Source: Balanoglossus misakiensis
Taxonomy: Eukaryota > Hemichordata
Direction of reading: 5' to 3'
Assembly (NCBI GenBank): GCA_040954595.2
Contig: CM082596.2
Location: 4,030,001-4,094,000, forward strand
DNA length: 64,000 nt
The translations under genes were made by a program, and so were the position numbers. This document shows positions 13,201 through 25,586 of the stretch, in pieces. The notes beneath the pieces were generated by a model. The model ran no database searches, was not told where the DNA came from, and was given only the letters and a program-made list of their open reading frames with translations. Each line of letters opens with the position of its first letter. Position 1 is the first letter of the stretch.

Positions 13201-14611
13201 TGCATTTTGATGGTGAAGATCTATTTTGAAATGTATAATTGCCGATATGTAAATGCCTAATTGCAACTTCATGAAGTGGAAATTTATTATATCTTGAAAA
13301 AAAAATCATTTAATCTGACTATCTGAAGCCTGGTGGATGACTGATGAGGTTCAGTTAAATCTTGATTTCTGATGATAGGCTCTGACCTGCAGCTGCATAT
13401 CGCTGACAAGAAATCCACCTTAGCATACGACAAGCATTCATATTGTTTCCCCCAGGGTTTATACATAAAATCTCTGTAATGCCTCCACCAAATTACCTCG
13501 CTTCATATAACCTGGACAGTTTGCAGTCTTCATCAATTCTCCATCCTCCCTTTGCTGTGCATTTTGTGAATTGTCAATCAACCCTTTGCACCCCGACCTC
13601 CAGGTGACTTCTGACATGATTCAGAATTTTGTCGTCCAAACTGGGGTTCAAAGGGTGAAAGTGACACAACAGCTTTTTGTTTCATATCACTGCTTCTAGT
13701 AGTACCCTAGGGCCATATTGGTATCTTCACCAAAACAGGAAATGACAACAAAGAACCACCATACTGTCTGACCATGACTGGACAGGAAACACCAAGTTTC
13801 TGTCCAATATGATTCTGGGTCAGGGAGTACCATACTCTGCATACAACTGAAATATCAACACTGCCTGTCTTTCCTCAAGTTTTAGAGGAATCATCTGTTC
13901 TGATAAAGGCTGTTGATAAATTTTCCTGATGATATCTGACATCTAGTACCACAGTTAGGTTACACTGCCCTGTATGGGGAGTGTCATTTTTTATGTGAAA
14001 TTTGTGCTGTGTCATTCATAAGGTGGGAAACTTTTAAAGCAAATAATACTGGATTGGTTTAATTCTGTTAGAGTTTCTTTTTTTCAGTTACCTTCCAGTA
14101 TCTAATAATAGTTCGCGATCGACCAGGTGAGGCTGTCTGTCACATAGTGCATGATTGCATAGTACAGGCCTCCATGATGATGATTGCAGTGTAATCTTTA
14201 TTACGACGGTTTTATGGATTGGCCCAGTCATACAGACTCGACTGACAGCAACATACAATTCCTGTCAGGTGGAAAGATAGTGTTAAGGTGTCACACATCG
14301 ATGGCACATCATCTGCTTTGTGGCGAGCAAAGGGAATGCAAATCAAAACATATACAGTGACCACCAGGTGAGATAACCTCGCCCTGACACATTACCTGCA
14401 ACGAATAATTGGCACAACACACGACCCAAAACATGTGATCGCAAAATTAAGAACATTTACCTTCCGGTCTCTCTCTGTCACTTATATGCTGCAGATTCGT
14501 ATTGTTCTCCTCTTTGATTACCACCTCCCCATCCGGAACTTTGTAGACGTCCTTTCGATTTTTCCTGTCTGGTTTAGCAGCGCATCTGCAGCATGATGTA
14601 TGGTTGCCCAT
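10267..14611 (-). CDS. CCNY: Cyclin Y
   Basis: Eight exons (14461-14611, 12190-12258, 11935-12073, 11609-11699, 11368-11487, 11034-11200, 10577-10739, 10267-10380) join in frame to 337 codons, close to the roughly 341 of human cyclin Y. The N-terminus MGNHTSCC has Gly2 for myristoylation and paired Cys for palmitoylation, fitting a membrane-anchored cyclin. Conserved stretches include [18 protein letters not shown] with [11 protein letters not shown] (a 14-3-3-type region in the family), the cyclin box ([33 protein letters not shown]) and [20 protein letters not shown]. The C-terminus keeps the KRSAS phosphosite context. In animals cyclin Y recruits CDK14/CDK16 to the plasma membrane and supports LRP6 phosphorylation in Wnt signalling (family knowledge). 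Intron 1 is long, about 2.2 kb. Confidence 0.95.
12259..14460. other. Cyclin Y intron 1
   Basis: 2.2 kb with no supported coding exon on either strand. It contains the small inverted repeat at 13579-13658 and otherwise ordinary A/T-rich sequence. Confidence 0.6.
13579..13658. repeat. Second copy of the AACCCTTT foldback
   Basis: caaccctttgcacccc and ggggttcaaagggtga form imperfect inverted termini around about 48 bp. It lies inside cyclin Y intron 1. Confidence 0.5.
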
Positions 14612-14860
14612 CTTGACCAAGTGCGATGCCCTTGGAAGTTGACTTCACTGCTTGCTGTGTTTACGAAGAAGATTGCTAAAATGCCACAGATTACTTTACT
14701 CGATGGCTGTTTTTCTCAGTCCGACACATCTTCGGGGTCACATCAATGTACCAAGTGCTCGGGAACTCCTGTCTTGTGCATTTTCAATCAATTTGAGAAG
14801 ACATTTACACAGAGATAGATCTGTCTCACATTCTCAACAGGCAGCGGCCATAAGCCATTT

Positions 14861-14912
14861 TGTGATTGGGCACAGCTGATGATGACGTACATGCCTAGGT
14901 GCATTGTGGGTA
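14861..14912 (-). promoter_or_regulatory. Putative cyclin Y proximal promoter elements (CCAAT, ZNF143/STAF-like)
   Basis: Read on the minus strand, TTACCCACAATGCA at 14900-14912 resembles the ZNF143/STAF site as I recall it. A CCAAT box sits at about 14863-14868 and a CRE half-site at about 14883. They lie 250-300 bp upstream of the cyclin Y start codon. Inference from motif match only; no transcription start is shown. Confidence 0.4.
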
Positions 14913-16919
14913 AATCGGGGCTTCGTTGGGTGAGGGCACTTTTTGACTTGCCTGCGTTGGAGAAATTTAGTTTTTTTTCTTCAAAATAAACAGTAATCAT
15001 AAACACATAGTCCTGGAAAATAATACAGAAGACATCTCCCATTTACTTGTGAGATGACTGTGTGCAAACCCAACTTTTTCGTTGATGAGCATGTTCAGAA
15101 AAAACAAACAAACAAGCTAAATTCATTTTCTAAAATTTTATTGCAATTATTGATGACAATAAATTAACAAATACATACCAGGGTGCAAAATGAAATGAGT
15201 AATGACTATATCCGCTATAACTACAGTTTTGTTTGGAATCACAGCAATAAATGGGAAACATTCAGTGGTAGCCTTGCCATCATTTAACCAGGAAATAAAA
15301 GTTGAACCTATCATGGTGGTCCAATTCGTGTGGAACCAAACATTTGGTGTTTGTGCACATTTATTTAATGTTGTAAAAAGTTTCGTGTTATAAGACTCAA
15401 GTTGCAGACCAACTGCAAACACTACACGATCAATCACTAAAATCAACTACTTCTTTAACGAACCATTTCGAATGTATTATACCATAACCGCCTGAATAGA
15501 GAACATTTACATGTGTTCTTCAAACTCTGACATCGGACAAAAATATTCATTTTCCATCAAAATACATCCCCAGAGCAGAAATTACAAAATTTATCCAAAA
15601 TATACCATCTTATTAGTGAAATATATCAAGCAGTTTTATGTAAGTACCTCTAGCACCCTGGATATTTGATTCAAGCAGTTTTATCGAGTTGTTATTCAAA
15701 GGACAGTCAGATGTAGGGTTTGATAATTTAAATTTATCAAAAGTTACAAATACTGTCCCTTTAAAGCACCCTTGATTTTTAATACCCTAGCTTTCAAAAT
15801 GTTTCATCGGAATGTGTGTGCGTGTTAGTTTTCATTCTTGTCTGAGCTCTAAGTATTTCACCCCCACTCTGTGGTAATGATGGACAGTCTCAATGTACTA
15901 TAAAATAGAGTTGAACCAGACCACATTAACTAGTTATGGGGGGAGAAAAGGAGTTGGGATTACAGTGTAGCACAAGAGAGCATACTCGCATTTTCACAAA
16001 GGACGCTCGATTTATAGGGACATCTCGAATGTCAAGGACGTTTACGCAAGAAATCAAGCATTTAGGACCCAATAATTTCAAATCCTCACAGAACAATCAC
16101 AAGGAAAGAATGCAGGAAAGGTTTGTAAATGGTTTATGCAGCGGTCATTTTGCCACTGTATGCCCCTTTAACTCACAGCAAATAACACTGTTTACTTTGA
16201 TCAGTAAGAAAACCAGTCTTGTTTTCATTTACGAGACGAAGTACAGCACACAACCAGAGAGAGCAGGAATAAATGGCCGTGTGATTGTGAAGAAGTGCAA
16301 GCAAGGTGTCTCGTATAATGCTGCTGATAGCTAGTCCACACCTGAGGAATTTTGCTTTCCCTTGCATCCCAATTATGCACTGAATATATGTGCCTATTCT
16401 AATGTAGAAATGACATAGAACAAATATCCAAATTCAATATTTTCATGCTGTCAAATCTGTTTTCAATGGCGGCAATATCAGATATAAAATCATATACTGA
16501 ATGGAGGATGGACATGGTCTCTGAACCTTCTCCATGGTAACACATGCAATACCCCACTGTGATAAGACAAATACTGATGATGACATTCATGACATTTCAG
16601 TCAAAATTTTTACACTGAATCAAAGTATCATGACACACAAATAATCATGTTCTTTTCTTTACATACTATGTCTATATGTACATGTATGTTCTCATAATAT
16701 GTATGATCTGTATATCCAGTCTTGATAAAATCAGAAATCCCTTTTTTTAATCATTGCCCTCTACCCATGTCCAACTGTGATTCTTCCGTTTATTAAATGG
16801 CACATGTTCTTCAATAGTGTACTTTGACCTTTCAACTCAGAATGTTGACCTATGACCTAGCCCCATTCAATTGACGAGATATGTAAATTAGAGTTCTGGT
16901 AGGATTTCGGCTTTAATTA
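14913..16919. other. Intergenic: cyclin Y 5' side to desaturase 3' side
   Basis: No supported gene. The stretch next to 16919 is presumed desaturase 3' UTR, since tttatt at 16789-16794 is an AATAAA signal on the minus strand. A moderate open frame at 15936-16334 (+) shows no recognisable protein and no splice support. Confidence 0.5.
16789..16794 (-). terminator. Poly(A) signal of the desaturase gene
   Basis: AATAAA on the minus strand, about 126 bp past the stop codon. Confidence 0.55.
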
Positions 16920-19900
16920 TTAGTCATATTTCTCTCGGAAGTTGTAGTAGGCATCGAACCACATTTCACCAGACTTCTCAAGAGACCTGAAGTAGAAAAA
17001 AATAATATTAACATTAATAAAGCAATTTGTTTCGTCTCATTCTTTCTAGCCCTAAAAGAGGCAAAGTGCTAAAACAGATTTGATTACACAAGCCGGTACT
17101 GGTATAAACATACCTGATGATATCCAAGAAGGCTTCTGACAGAGAAACTTCAACGTAAGAAAGGCCATGCTTCTTACACAGCTCCTTGACCAATGGTTTT
17201 ATCTTGTACAGATTGTGGCGGGGCATGGTTGGGAAGAGACTGTAAGAGAGAAAATGGCTCTTGTTACAAAACTTATGATTGGTTAAAAATGACCACATGT
17301 CCATGTTCATTATTGCTATTGGTTGAAATGTGGTCAGATTGACAGGTTGCCCGCACTTACTGGTGCTCGATCTGGAAGTTGAGATGTCCAGTGAACCAAT
17401 CGTTGAAGAAAGACTTCTCGACGTTCCTGGTTGCGTACATCTGCAATGGCACCCATGGTCTCTCCTGATCGTCATCTATTTCCATGGGAATGTGATTGGA
17501 TTGTGACACCCAGGTGAACCATGTGCTCTCAACAATCCTGCAAAAAAAGGGAGGAACCATGGCCCAGTCAAAAACCTTTGATTTCTATGATACGTTTGGA
17601 CCTCTATAGAGGGAAAAAGGGTTAACTCACTAACAACTATGGGATTTTCAACAAAATTCACCCAGAGATTTATACAGGAATATGTGGTTAAAATTCCATT
17701 TTCCAGGAGTGATACAAAAGAAGCTTTGCAAAAATCCTTAAAATGACAACACATTTTCAAAAACGACACAAGCTTACCTGAGTATTTCATAAAGGACGAA
17801 GGAACCAAAGACACCAACCAATGGAACATACATGTAGAAAAATCTGGCATAGTATGAGATGAACAGGAACAATTCCTAAAAGAGATATAAGTAGACATAT
17901 TTCCTTGTAAAATTTACTAGAACATAACAGTGATTGTTCTCACACTTTAGTTTGATGTTGTAGAAATTGACTGAATGGGAGAATTATCACTTCATATCTC
18001 CTTTAAGCAGTATATTAATTAAATCTCACTTTATATACTATCGTATTCAGAAATGTTTTAAAGATTTTTCCGTCTTACCCAATGATGTGTTGCTCTTCTT
18101 TGCCAAAAGAAACGGAACAGCATGAACTGGAAATAGATTGGAAAGAGAAGTGGTGGTCCAACTGAAACAAGGACAAATGAAAATAATACACAAATCAGTA
18201 ATCAAATTTGCCATTAGAGACTTGTCACTACGCAAGCCAAATGTTCATATTATAAGTTACAAAATCAGGGCGTGGGGGTGGGGGGGGGGGTGTTGGGAGG
18301 GTGGCGAGATCCAAACTTTCACTGGTTAGGTTTGTAAATGGCAGTTTCCAACATGAATACATACATCTGATCAGTCTCAGTGTGTAGTTCAGTTGTTTTT
18401 TTTTAAATTATTTAACATGATAAAAGAAGTTATGAAAGCGTTGTGCAACTGCTTTGTGTAACAGTCTGACTCCAACAAAAGCGTATCAGTTGACATGCCG
18501 AATCAAAGTTCTACACCTTTTTAAAAATTTCACTGTGCCCATTCTGTAACAGGTTAGTGACCCCTCTCAGCAGAGGAAGTGACCTTAGGACAGACGAATG
18601 TTCACTGACCCTGCTGAGTAATAACTTCAGGCGGTTATCAGCGCTCTTTGATTCCTATGTAAGGTCCCACCAACAATACATTTATGCAAATGATATTCAC
18701 TGATACAAAGGGATCACTGTGCAGGGAGGCCCTCTGTATGGGAGACGGTGTGCCCTCTAGGTCACTTATATGACGCTGTCATCATTGAGTCAACAAATGC
18801 AGAGTGGTGATGCAAGAAATAGCATACAGGGCCAATGCACAGAAATCTCAAATTGACAGACCATCAGCTTCTCAGTCGACCCTGCTCTGATTCGACTGTA
18901 AAATTTGACTCACTGATTGGGAAGTACTTGTGCTGCCAGTTGTATGGTAACCAGTATGTTCTTTGGTCAGCTACCTTCTTTGGCATTTTGTTACCAACTA
19001 CAAACAGTTTCTCAACTCGGACGTCTGGATCTTTATCCATCTAGTAAGGGAATAAGAAAAGATTTTTGAGAGACTTTAGTTTGTTTACCTGCACTGTGTT
19101 AGGCAGCAAGATGAGATGTGGACGGACAAAATAGAGAGTGTTGGTACATGTAAGATGATGAATAAATGCAACATACCACATTAGGTTTGGCGTGGTGTTG
19201 ATAGTGCATGTGTTTCCACCAGGTTGAAGAAGCACCCTGAAATGCAAAAACACTCTCACATTAACTGACGTTCATCGTAATAACAACAAGTTTAGCAGCA
19301 ATGTTTTCAAAGTCCTGTAAAACATTTGCAAATTACGTAAAACCGACAAGAGGCGGCAACTATGTTGTCATGGTTTTCTGAACGCACAGTCACTCCACCT
19401 CAATGTTTACCTTGACAGACCCCATCAAGAGTTGATGCATAAGTGTGTTGAGTTTATTGGATTTATAGACGGACAAATGACCAAAATCATGCTGCAGCCA
19501 TCCACTCTGTGCCTGGTAGGGGAAAAAACACCACACACAACATATTCAGATCATTATGAAGTGAAGCACTTTTCAACCTGAAGTCTAACAAATACCAGTC
19601 CAAATGACCCATTCTATTAAAGTGAAACAGCAAGACTTGCTTTTTCATGTACAAGTAAATAATGGATTGTAATTATGTCTCACCATTCCAGCCCCAAGTA
19701 TCACTCCAGTCAAGATGAATGTAAACCAATTAACGCCAAAATAAAGTAAATTTAGGTAGCCAACTACATCAAAGAGGATGACCATGAGAATATGGAAATG
19801 GAAAAAGAAATAACTCGGAGTGAACAGGTCCTGAAACAAAACACAAAAATAAGGGGTTAGTAGTCCTCCATGGATTCTCATGGAATACCGGGACAGCCTC

Positions 19901-21390
19901 TTAATTATTCTTGAGCAGGTCCAAACATGAACATTTCAACCTTAACATCAAATACATCATATTTACCATTTTATGGGCCACATCTTTAAGGTCTCTGAAA
20001 TCTTTCTCTATTTCTTTGATTTTGGTTTCATTTGGTGCCATTCTGCCGATTCGAATTGGTTTCATGTATTTCTTCACCATATCTCTTGTGTGTTCACGGT
20101 GGAAGGCTGTGAATGCATCCTGCATGAAGAGAAATGAAGATGTGTTACTGTAGGGATGTACGATTGGTAAAGTTGAAAGTACTGTCACTTTTTTATTATT
20201 TAAGAACCGAATTTTATTACTTTTAACTGTGCTCAGCTATGTGCAAAATTTCATGAAAAAACTATTCTCGAAAAATAACCACTGTTCATTCTAAACTTTA
20301 AAAGAAAATTCTGTTAACTTCAACAGGTAAAAGCTATAGATCTTATGTCTTGTTTTTTCATGAAATTTTACACTAGATCAATCAAAGGGGAACCAACACA
20401 TCAAAAAGTTGCTTGTTAATGCAACCATGGAATTCTTCAATCTTAGAAACAGACTTTGCTTCAAGTGCACACTATGAGGGCGTGTGATTTCTGAATGAGG
20501 TCAAAAGTCCCTATTCACCTATTGATATCTCGCACGTACACACATGTCGCATGACAAAACTGTGGCGCATGTGATCGCAGCTTTGCCGACTCCTCTGATC
20601 CACGACCTTAGAGATATTTTAATACATTCAATAAATATTGACTTATCAAAACCATCTTATGAAACTGGTTTACAATCAGAGCGTCAGCAAATTGTATATT
20701 TTTGATTAGCAATGTCTACATCAATAAGTATTAACATTTCTATTATTATCAAGTCATATTTATACAATGCAGTATTCCTCATTTTCATGCCAGTTTGCCT
20801 CTTACGGTAGAAACTTGAAAAGTTTTGAGTAGAAAAAGTAGGTCATCCTGGCACTTATCGGGGGCCTACGTGCTCAGAAGTAGTTTGGGAACATAGTTAC
20901 CTGTGGGCTCTATGTGTTTACATGCTATAATCGGTCCCTATACACCAGAAAGGCACTTTTGGTGTACAGTATGTACCTATATGTAGGGACTGGTAGCATG
21001 TAAATGCATAGTGACTTAGTCTAGTATCCAGACTTGTGTGTTTTTTCGCTAACACACAAGTCTCGACTAGTAATAGCAACTTGGAGCCAACAAGCAACTG
21101 TGTTTGGAAAATATGTATTTAATGGCCTGTCACCAAGAATTTATGCAGGGTTTGCCCATTCCCTCATCTAGTCTGTCAACCAGTAGGATCATTACATGTA
21201 ACAAAGAGACTTTAATATGTATGTTCGTTTCAGGTACTGTGGGTTTCACAACAATTAAGTTACATCACCAAAAAAGGTCACAGGTATTTGGGTGTTTCCG
21301 ACCATTGCCAATATTTCAGGATGTTCAAACTTGTGTAAGCAGCGATTTTAACACACATTTCGTCTCTTGTGACTATATTGAATTTGATGT

Positions 21391-21425
<35 letters not shown>

Positions 21426-21641
21426 ATGATTAAACAGGCCACTTACCGACGCGTCTTGGCCAGCATAGTGACTTATCACTTTGCTGCCGCCGGGATGTTT
21501 GCGGCTCCATCGCGTTATGTCGAAGACTTCATCGTTGATCACTACCCATTTGTCTTCTCGTTGCGTGTGTTTTTTCACCTCATCCCACGTGAAGATCTTG
21601 TCAGCACCGTTTGCTGCGACCTTGTCGCCACCTTTTCCCAT
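16920..21641 (-). CDS. Front-end fatty acid desaturase (cytochrome b5-fused, FADS1/FADS2 type)
   Basis: Eleven exons (21447-21641, 19967-20119, 19684-19830, 19411-19512, 19177-19236, 18914-19040, 18079-18161, 17778-17875, 17361-17537, 17114-17239, 16920-16986) join to exactly 444 codons, the usual length of vertebrate FADS1/FADS2. An N-terminal cytochrome b5 domain carries HPGG at residues 49-52. Three histidine boxes follow: HDFGH (about 173-177), HYQHH (about 210-214) and QIEHH (about 377-381), the Gln in the third box being typical of front-end desaturases. Several hydrophobic spans fit the ER membrane fold. The expected role is insertion of a double bond on the carboxyl side of an existing one in polyunsaturated acyl chains (delta-5/6/8). 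Sequence alone does not fix regioselectivity, so no paralogue symbol is given. Confidence 0.93.
20930..21063. repeat. Tandem hairpins in desaturase intron 1
   Basis: tttacatgctataatcggtc near 20930 pairs imperfectly with gggactggtagcatgtaaat near 20987-21006. A second hairpin has perfect 13-bp arms: agacttgtgtgtt at 21030-21042 and aacacacaagtct at 21051-21063, with an 8-base loop. Confidence 0.7.
21394..21424. repeat. (TG)n/(CA)n microsatellite beside the desaturase exon 1 donor
   Basis: About 15 TG units. On the transcribed strand this is a CA repeat starting about 20 nt after the exon 1 splice donor at 21445-21446. Confidence 0.95.
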
Positions 21642-23870
21642 AGTGGAATATCTGAAACGAGTTTCTCGTGTTACAACTTACGTTCCAAGTACTTGGAAAC
21701 TGGATCTGTTGTAATGGGACACGTGTTGAATCAGGGAAAAGTGTTCGATCAAGATTGACGTGGGGAAGGCGCGATGAGGCCAAGACGTTTGAACGGTACT
21801 GCCGGCCGGTTGGACGGGATATTCCGTACTGTACCGGCTTATAGCGTGCGCACACACCTCAAGACCTCTTTAGGTAAAGTTTAACAAAGACATACCTTTC
21901 TGGATGCAGATGAACTTTGTACCTGCGGTCTCAGCAACCGGCACGCAGGAACTGTCTGCCTAGTGATCCCTGGAACCTGAATAACACGTCTCGCTGGGGT
22001 TCACACAAGGTTAATTGCGAAAGAACTGTATAGATATTCAGATTTCCTCTCCTTCATGTTTATTAAAATGTCGGTATCGTACCACTCTCTGCTCCAATAG
22101 ATCTCGTCTGTATCCAGAAAGTAATTTATTGAAAGGGTCTGTCACAGCCGCGTACCATCAGCGCTCTCGTCGGGTCAAAGTTTTTCTTTGTGCATTGAAA
22201 ATTATGAAAAAGCATCTGAGGATATTTTTTTTAACGTTGCAAAATGTCAGCACGATCGCTCTTTCCTAATCACTATGGATTACGTCATCGTCAGCAGACG
22301 ACAAAATCAACAGTGCGTTACTAAGATTAACTAATTTGCATATAACTGTTGACTGTTAAAATGTTATGCAAGACTCTAATTACCAATTATCTGTACATTG
22401 ACAGGAGTGCGGGGTTACATAAACATTGACTAACTCTTTGAACAAAGGCATTGAGAAAACCCGCCACTTGGTGACGCACCGCTGGCTAGTGGCTGCGCTA
22501 CGCTAAGAAAATGTTGATGTATGACTGAGAACTCTGTCTTTAAAAGTAGCTGGCGTGTGTGTGTGTGTATATATATTATAAAGTAAAGAAACACAGGCAG
22601 TAACACGTCTCTATTCCCTTGCAGTATGGTAAATTTATGCGCTGTACTAAACTGAAGAAGTGTGCAACAGCTTTGTAGATTTAATCTCAAATGATACAAA
22701 GCGTGAATACAAACACAGTTAAAGTTCTCAACAGGTCCACAACATTTTATTGCTAGCATTGTCATGGGAACTGAAAAACAAATGAAAATGTACAATGGTG
22801 AGGTCATCACAGAAATACATTATACATGTAATTCAGCTAACCGTATGGCTCTCTCTGCTGTGTTGGCCACAATACACAAGTCTCTCTAGCTCTGTGCATA
22901 TTTACAATATTTTCACAATATCTCTATATTTCTTTATAGTACAGAACATGGCATTCAGATCGTGATTGCAGACTGCACATTTTAGATGCTAAAAACTAAA
23001 TTATCAGTTAAAAATAACAAATACCAACTCACAACGCAGGATGTTTCCATAGCAACTAACAGAATGGTGTCAAAGTACTGGCAATTAATGACTCGCGCAG
23101 TCAAAGATGAAGATGTGGGCTCACACACACACATGGAGGTCGACATGGAAGAGTTTTGTCAGATTGATATAAGACCTACCCACAGAAAATGTTATTTGTC
23201 TTTCGTAAAATGACAAAATTGGGGAGGAAAATTTGCTTTAGTCCTTATACCACCACTGTTTGGTCTGAGTCAGTTTGGACCTCTGCAGAGGGAACTAGGA
23301 TGAGAGAGTTAGAGACAGAAACCTGTACATCATTTCAATGTAGCATGTCAAGAGAATGATCCCACAACAGATATATATTATATATTTTCTGGAAAAATCT
23401 AAATGCTTGCACTTTATACGTTAAATCTGGCAGAATTATTTTTCATTCAAATTTTTCAGAAAGAAGACCTAAGGTCTGATTATTTATTATTGCACACGTT
23501 GGCTCAACAGTTTTAGCTATCTATTAACGAACGGAGATGAGTTGAACATTTCAGTCAATCAGAAAATGTATATTAATTATTATACAGTGGGTTGTGTGTT
23601 CATTAATGGCACTGCTCCCTCCATGTTTACACAAAGAAAATTCAATCTAGATTTACATATGCACTGTAAAAAGGACATTACTGATAAAACAGAGTTGTTT
23701 GCTTTCCTGATAAAAACATAGTAGTTTCAATTTGATTTTTTCCTTCAAATGTTCTGAGATGTGCAAATAATTTTTTTTAAATAAATAAATAAATAAATAA
23801 AGGTTAGTTGTAAGAAAGAAAAACTTTGAAGTTGCGGCTCCCTGATCGTCTTGCATAGCAAAAAATGTTC
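21642..23870. other. Spacer: desaturase 5' flank and presumed 3' UTR of the zinc-finger gene
   Basis: No supported coding exon. The 21642-21860 end should carry the desaturase promoter and leader. A short TG/TA tract lies at about 22553-22573 and an AAAT-type microsatellite at about 23776-23802. The rest is A/T-rich and probably includes zinc-finger 3' UTR. Confidence 0.45.
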
Positions 23871-25586
23871 CTATGGCATACAACTGTGTGAATGAGAAGC
23901 AAATTCATACTTGTCGCCGCAGTCATACCCGCACACATTGCACTGAAATGGCTTCTCGTATCCATGGAAACCTCGGTGAATGGTGAAGAGGACGTTGTCG
24001 GGGAAGATGATGTCACAGTGTTGACACTGGAAGGACCTCTTCTTGTTAGCAACGGTGCTGATGTCGTGCAGCACCAGCAGCGTCTGGGTTCCTCTTGACG
24101 CGCCCGAAGTGGACGAAATCACGTCGCCCGTCCGGTGCTCCCCGCGATGATGCACGGGCAATCGCGAGTCACCCGACTGGAGCGAAACTGGAAACAACCC
24201 TTTATTGGCCGGGTTTCTCGGCGGGCAGGCCTGAACGTTACTTTGCTGTTCTCTGTTTTTAGGGTAGATGGCTGGCAGTGATGTTGGGTACGCGACCCCG
24301 TCTGCTGCGTGGTCCGTCCGACTGGCCTCTCCGCTGGGCAACCCCTCAGCGCCAAGGCTGTTAGGATCCGTGTCCTGTCTGGTCTGATTCAGCAAGCTGT
24401 TGAATTCCGCAAAGTAATCAGACACTGACGTTGACGCACTGGCTGTCCTGTATGTGGTCTCAGTGTTTGGGGTGCTGGTCATCGGCATATTTTGGTGGCC
24501 AGCGTTCATGCCGGCCATACTGTACGTAGCCGGCACGTTTGAAATCGCATAGGGGCTCCTCACAATGCTGCTCACGGGCACCGTCTCCGCCTGGCTGACG
24601 TTTGGATCGATGACCGCCGCCGTGTCGGAATGAAAATCTCTCAAGTGCTTCATGAAGACCTCCTCCAGGACACACTCAAACTGGCACATGTTGCAGTGGT
24701 ACTTTTCGAATGCCTGGGAATGTTTCTGCCTCAGGTGCGACTTCAGAGTCGTCGACTGCGTTGCAGCATAGTCGCAGTATTTGCACATGTAGGGTTTCTT
24801 GCCGAGATGACGCCGCTCGTGAATGAGACGGTTCGTCGCAAATCTGGTCGAATACTCGCAGTAGCGGCATTTATACAACTTGGGAGTCTTTAACCCGTTG
24901 GAAGGCCCGCTTCCGCTGTTAAAAGATATCACAGGTCTTGCTACGTCTTGCTGAGGGTTATTGCTGACTGTTGTAGGCTCCGTCTGTCGCTGAGCAATTT
25001 CACCGTTATTTTGCTGGTCCGTTTCACGCACAGTCACATCGCTGTCTTCAGTGTTCATCTTTTCAGTGGAGCTTTCGTTGCAATCAGCATTTTCTTGGCT
25101 TTCCACCTTTATTTCAGGAACATCCACAGACGCATCTGGCAAGGCCTGTGAGGGAACTTCTTGGGGCTCACTATTTTCTCTATAAGCGGGGTACTTGTGT
25201 TGCGTGTTCACCTCACGCAGATTCTGCGTGAAGACCTCGGTGTGGTGCTTGACAAGGTGCTTGCTGTAGCGCTTCTCGTCGTCGCACGAAAACTTGCACT
25301 GCGGGCATTTGTAGGTGCACATTTCACTGTGGTGGACCGCAACGTGTTTGTGCAGCGTGGAGGACTGCACGGTGGCGTACGAGCAGTACTTGCAAGTGTA
25401 GGGCTTCTTGTTGAGGTGCATCCGCCGCTCGTGGACGATGCGGTTTCCGCAGTACTTGGTGGTATAGTTGCAGAAACGGCATTGGAAAAGTTTCTCTCCC
25501 CGGTGACTCTCCAGGTGGCTTTCCAAAAAGGCCATGCTTGTAGCTGTGTATTGACAGTAAGTGCATTTCAATTCTCGGTCTGTCAT
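23871..25586 (-). CDS. Nine-finger C2H2 protein with an Ikaros-like C-terminal finger pair
   Basis: Single uninterrupted 571-codon frame starting MTDREL. Nine C2H2 fingers are arranged 4+3+2: about residues 8-115, 240-319 and 520-569. Fingers 2-4 and 5-7 look like a duplicated triplet (both have NR.IHERR-type helices and KKPY linkers). The last two fingers read C.HC..F.D.V..TIH.G.HG then PF.CN.CGY...D.YEF.SH, very like the dimerisation fingers of the Ikaros/Hunchback family as I recall them. The N-terminal fingers do not match the Ikaros DNA-binding set. IKVE near residue 158 is a SUMO consensus. Probably a nuclear DNA-binding regulator able to dimerise. I see no clear one-to-one vertebrate orthologue, so no symbol is given. 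Upstream noncoding exons are possible. Confidence 0.88.
   Translation of the reverse strand: MTDRELKCTYCQYTATSMAFLESHLESHRGEKLFQCRFCNYTTKYCGNRIVHERRMHLNKKPYTCKYCSYATVQSSTLHKHVAVHHSEMCTYKCPQCKFSCDDEKRYSKHLVKHHTEVFTQNLREVNTQHKYPAYRENSEPQEVPSQALPDASVDVPEIKVESQENADCNESSTEKMNTEDSDVTVRETDQQNNGEIAQRQTEPTTVSNNPQQDVARPVISFNSGSGPSNGLKTPKLYKCRYCEYSTRFATNRLIHERRHLGKKPYMCKYCDYAATQSTTLKSHLRQKHSQAFEKYHCNMCQFECVLEEVFMKHLRDFHSDTAAVIDPNVSQAETVPVSSIVRSPYAISNVPATYSMAGMNAGHQNMPMTSTPNTETTYRTASASTSVSDYFAEFNSLLNQTRQDTDPNSLGAEGLPSGEASRTDHAADGVAYPTSLPAIYPKNREQQSNVQACPPRNPANKGLFPVSLQSGDSRLPVHHRGEHRTGDVISSTSGASRGTQTLLVLHDISTVANKKRSFQCQHCDIIFPDNVLFTIHRGFHGYEKPFQCNVCGYDCGDKYEFASHSHSCMP

Larger units (their letters stand above)
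20120..21446. other. Desaturase intron 1
   Basis: No coding exon seen. It holds the foldbacks at 20930-21063 and the (TG)n tract at 21394-21424 next to the exon 1 donor. Confidence 0.6.

Noticed and set aside
15936-16334. 132-codon plus-strand frame between cyclin Y and the desaturase
   Set aside because: No similarity to a known family, no splice signals and no promoter or poly(A) context.
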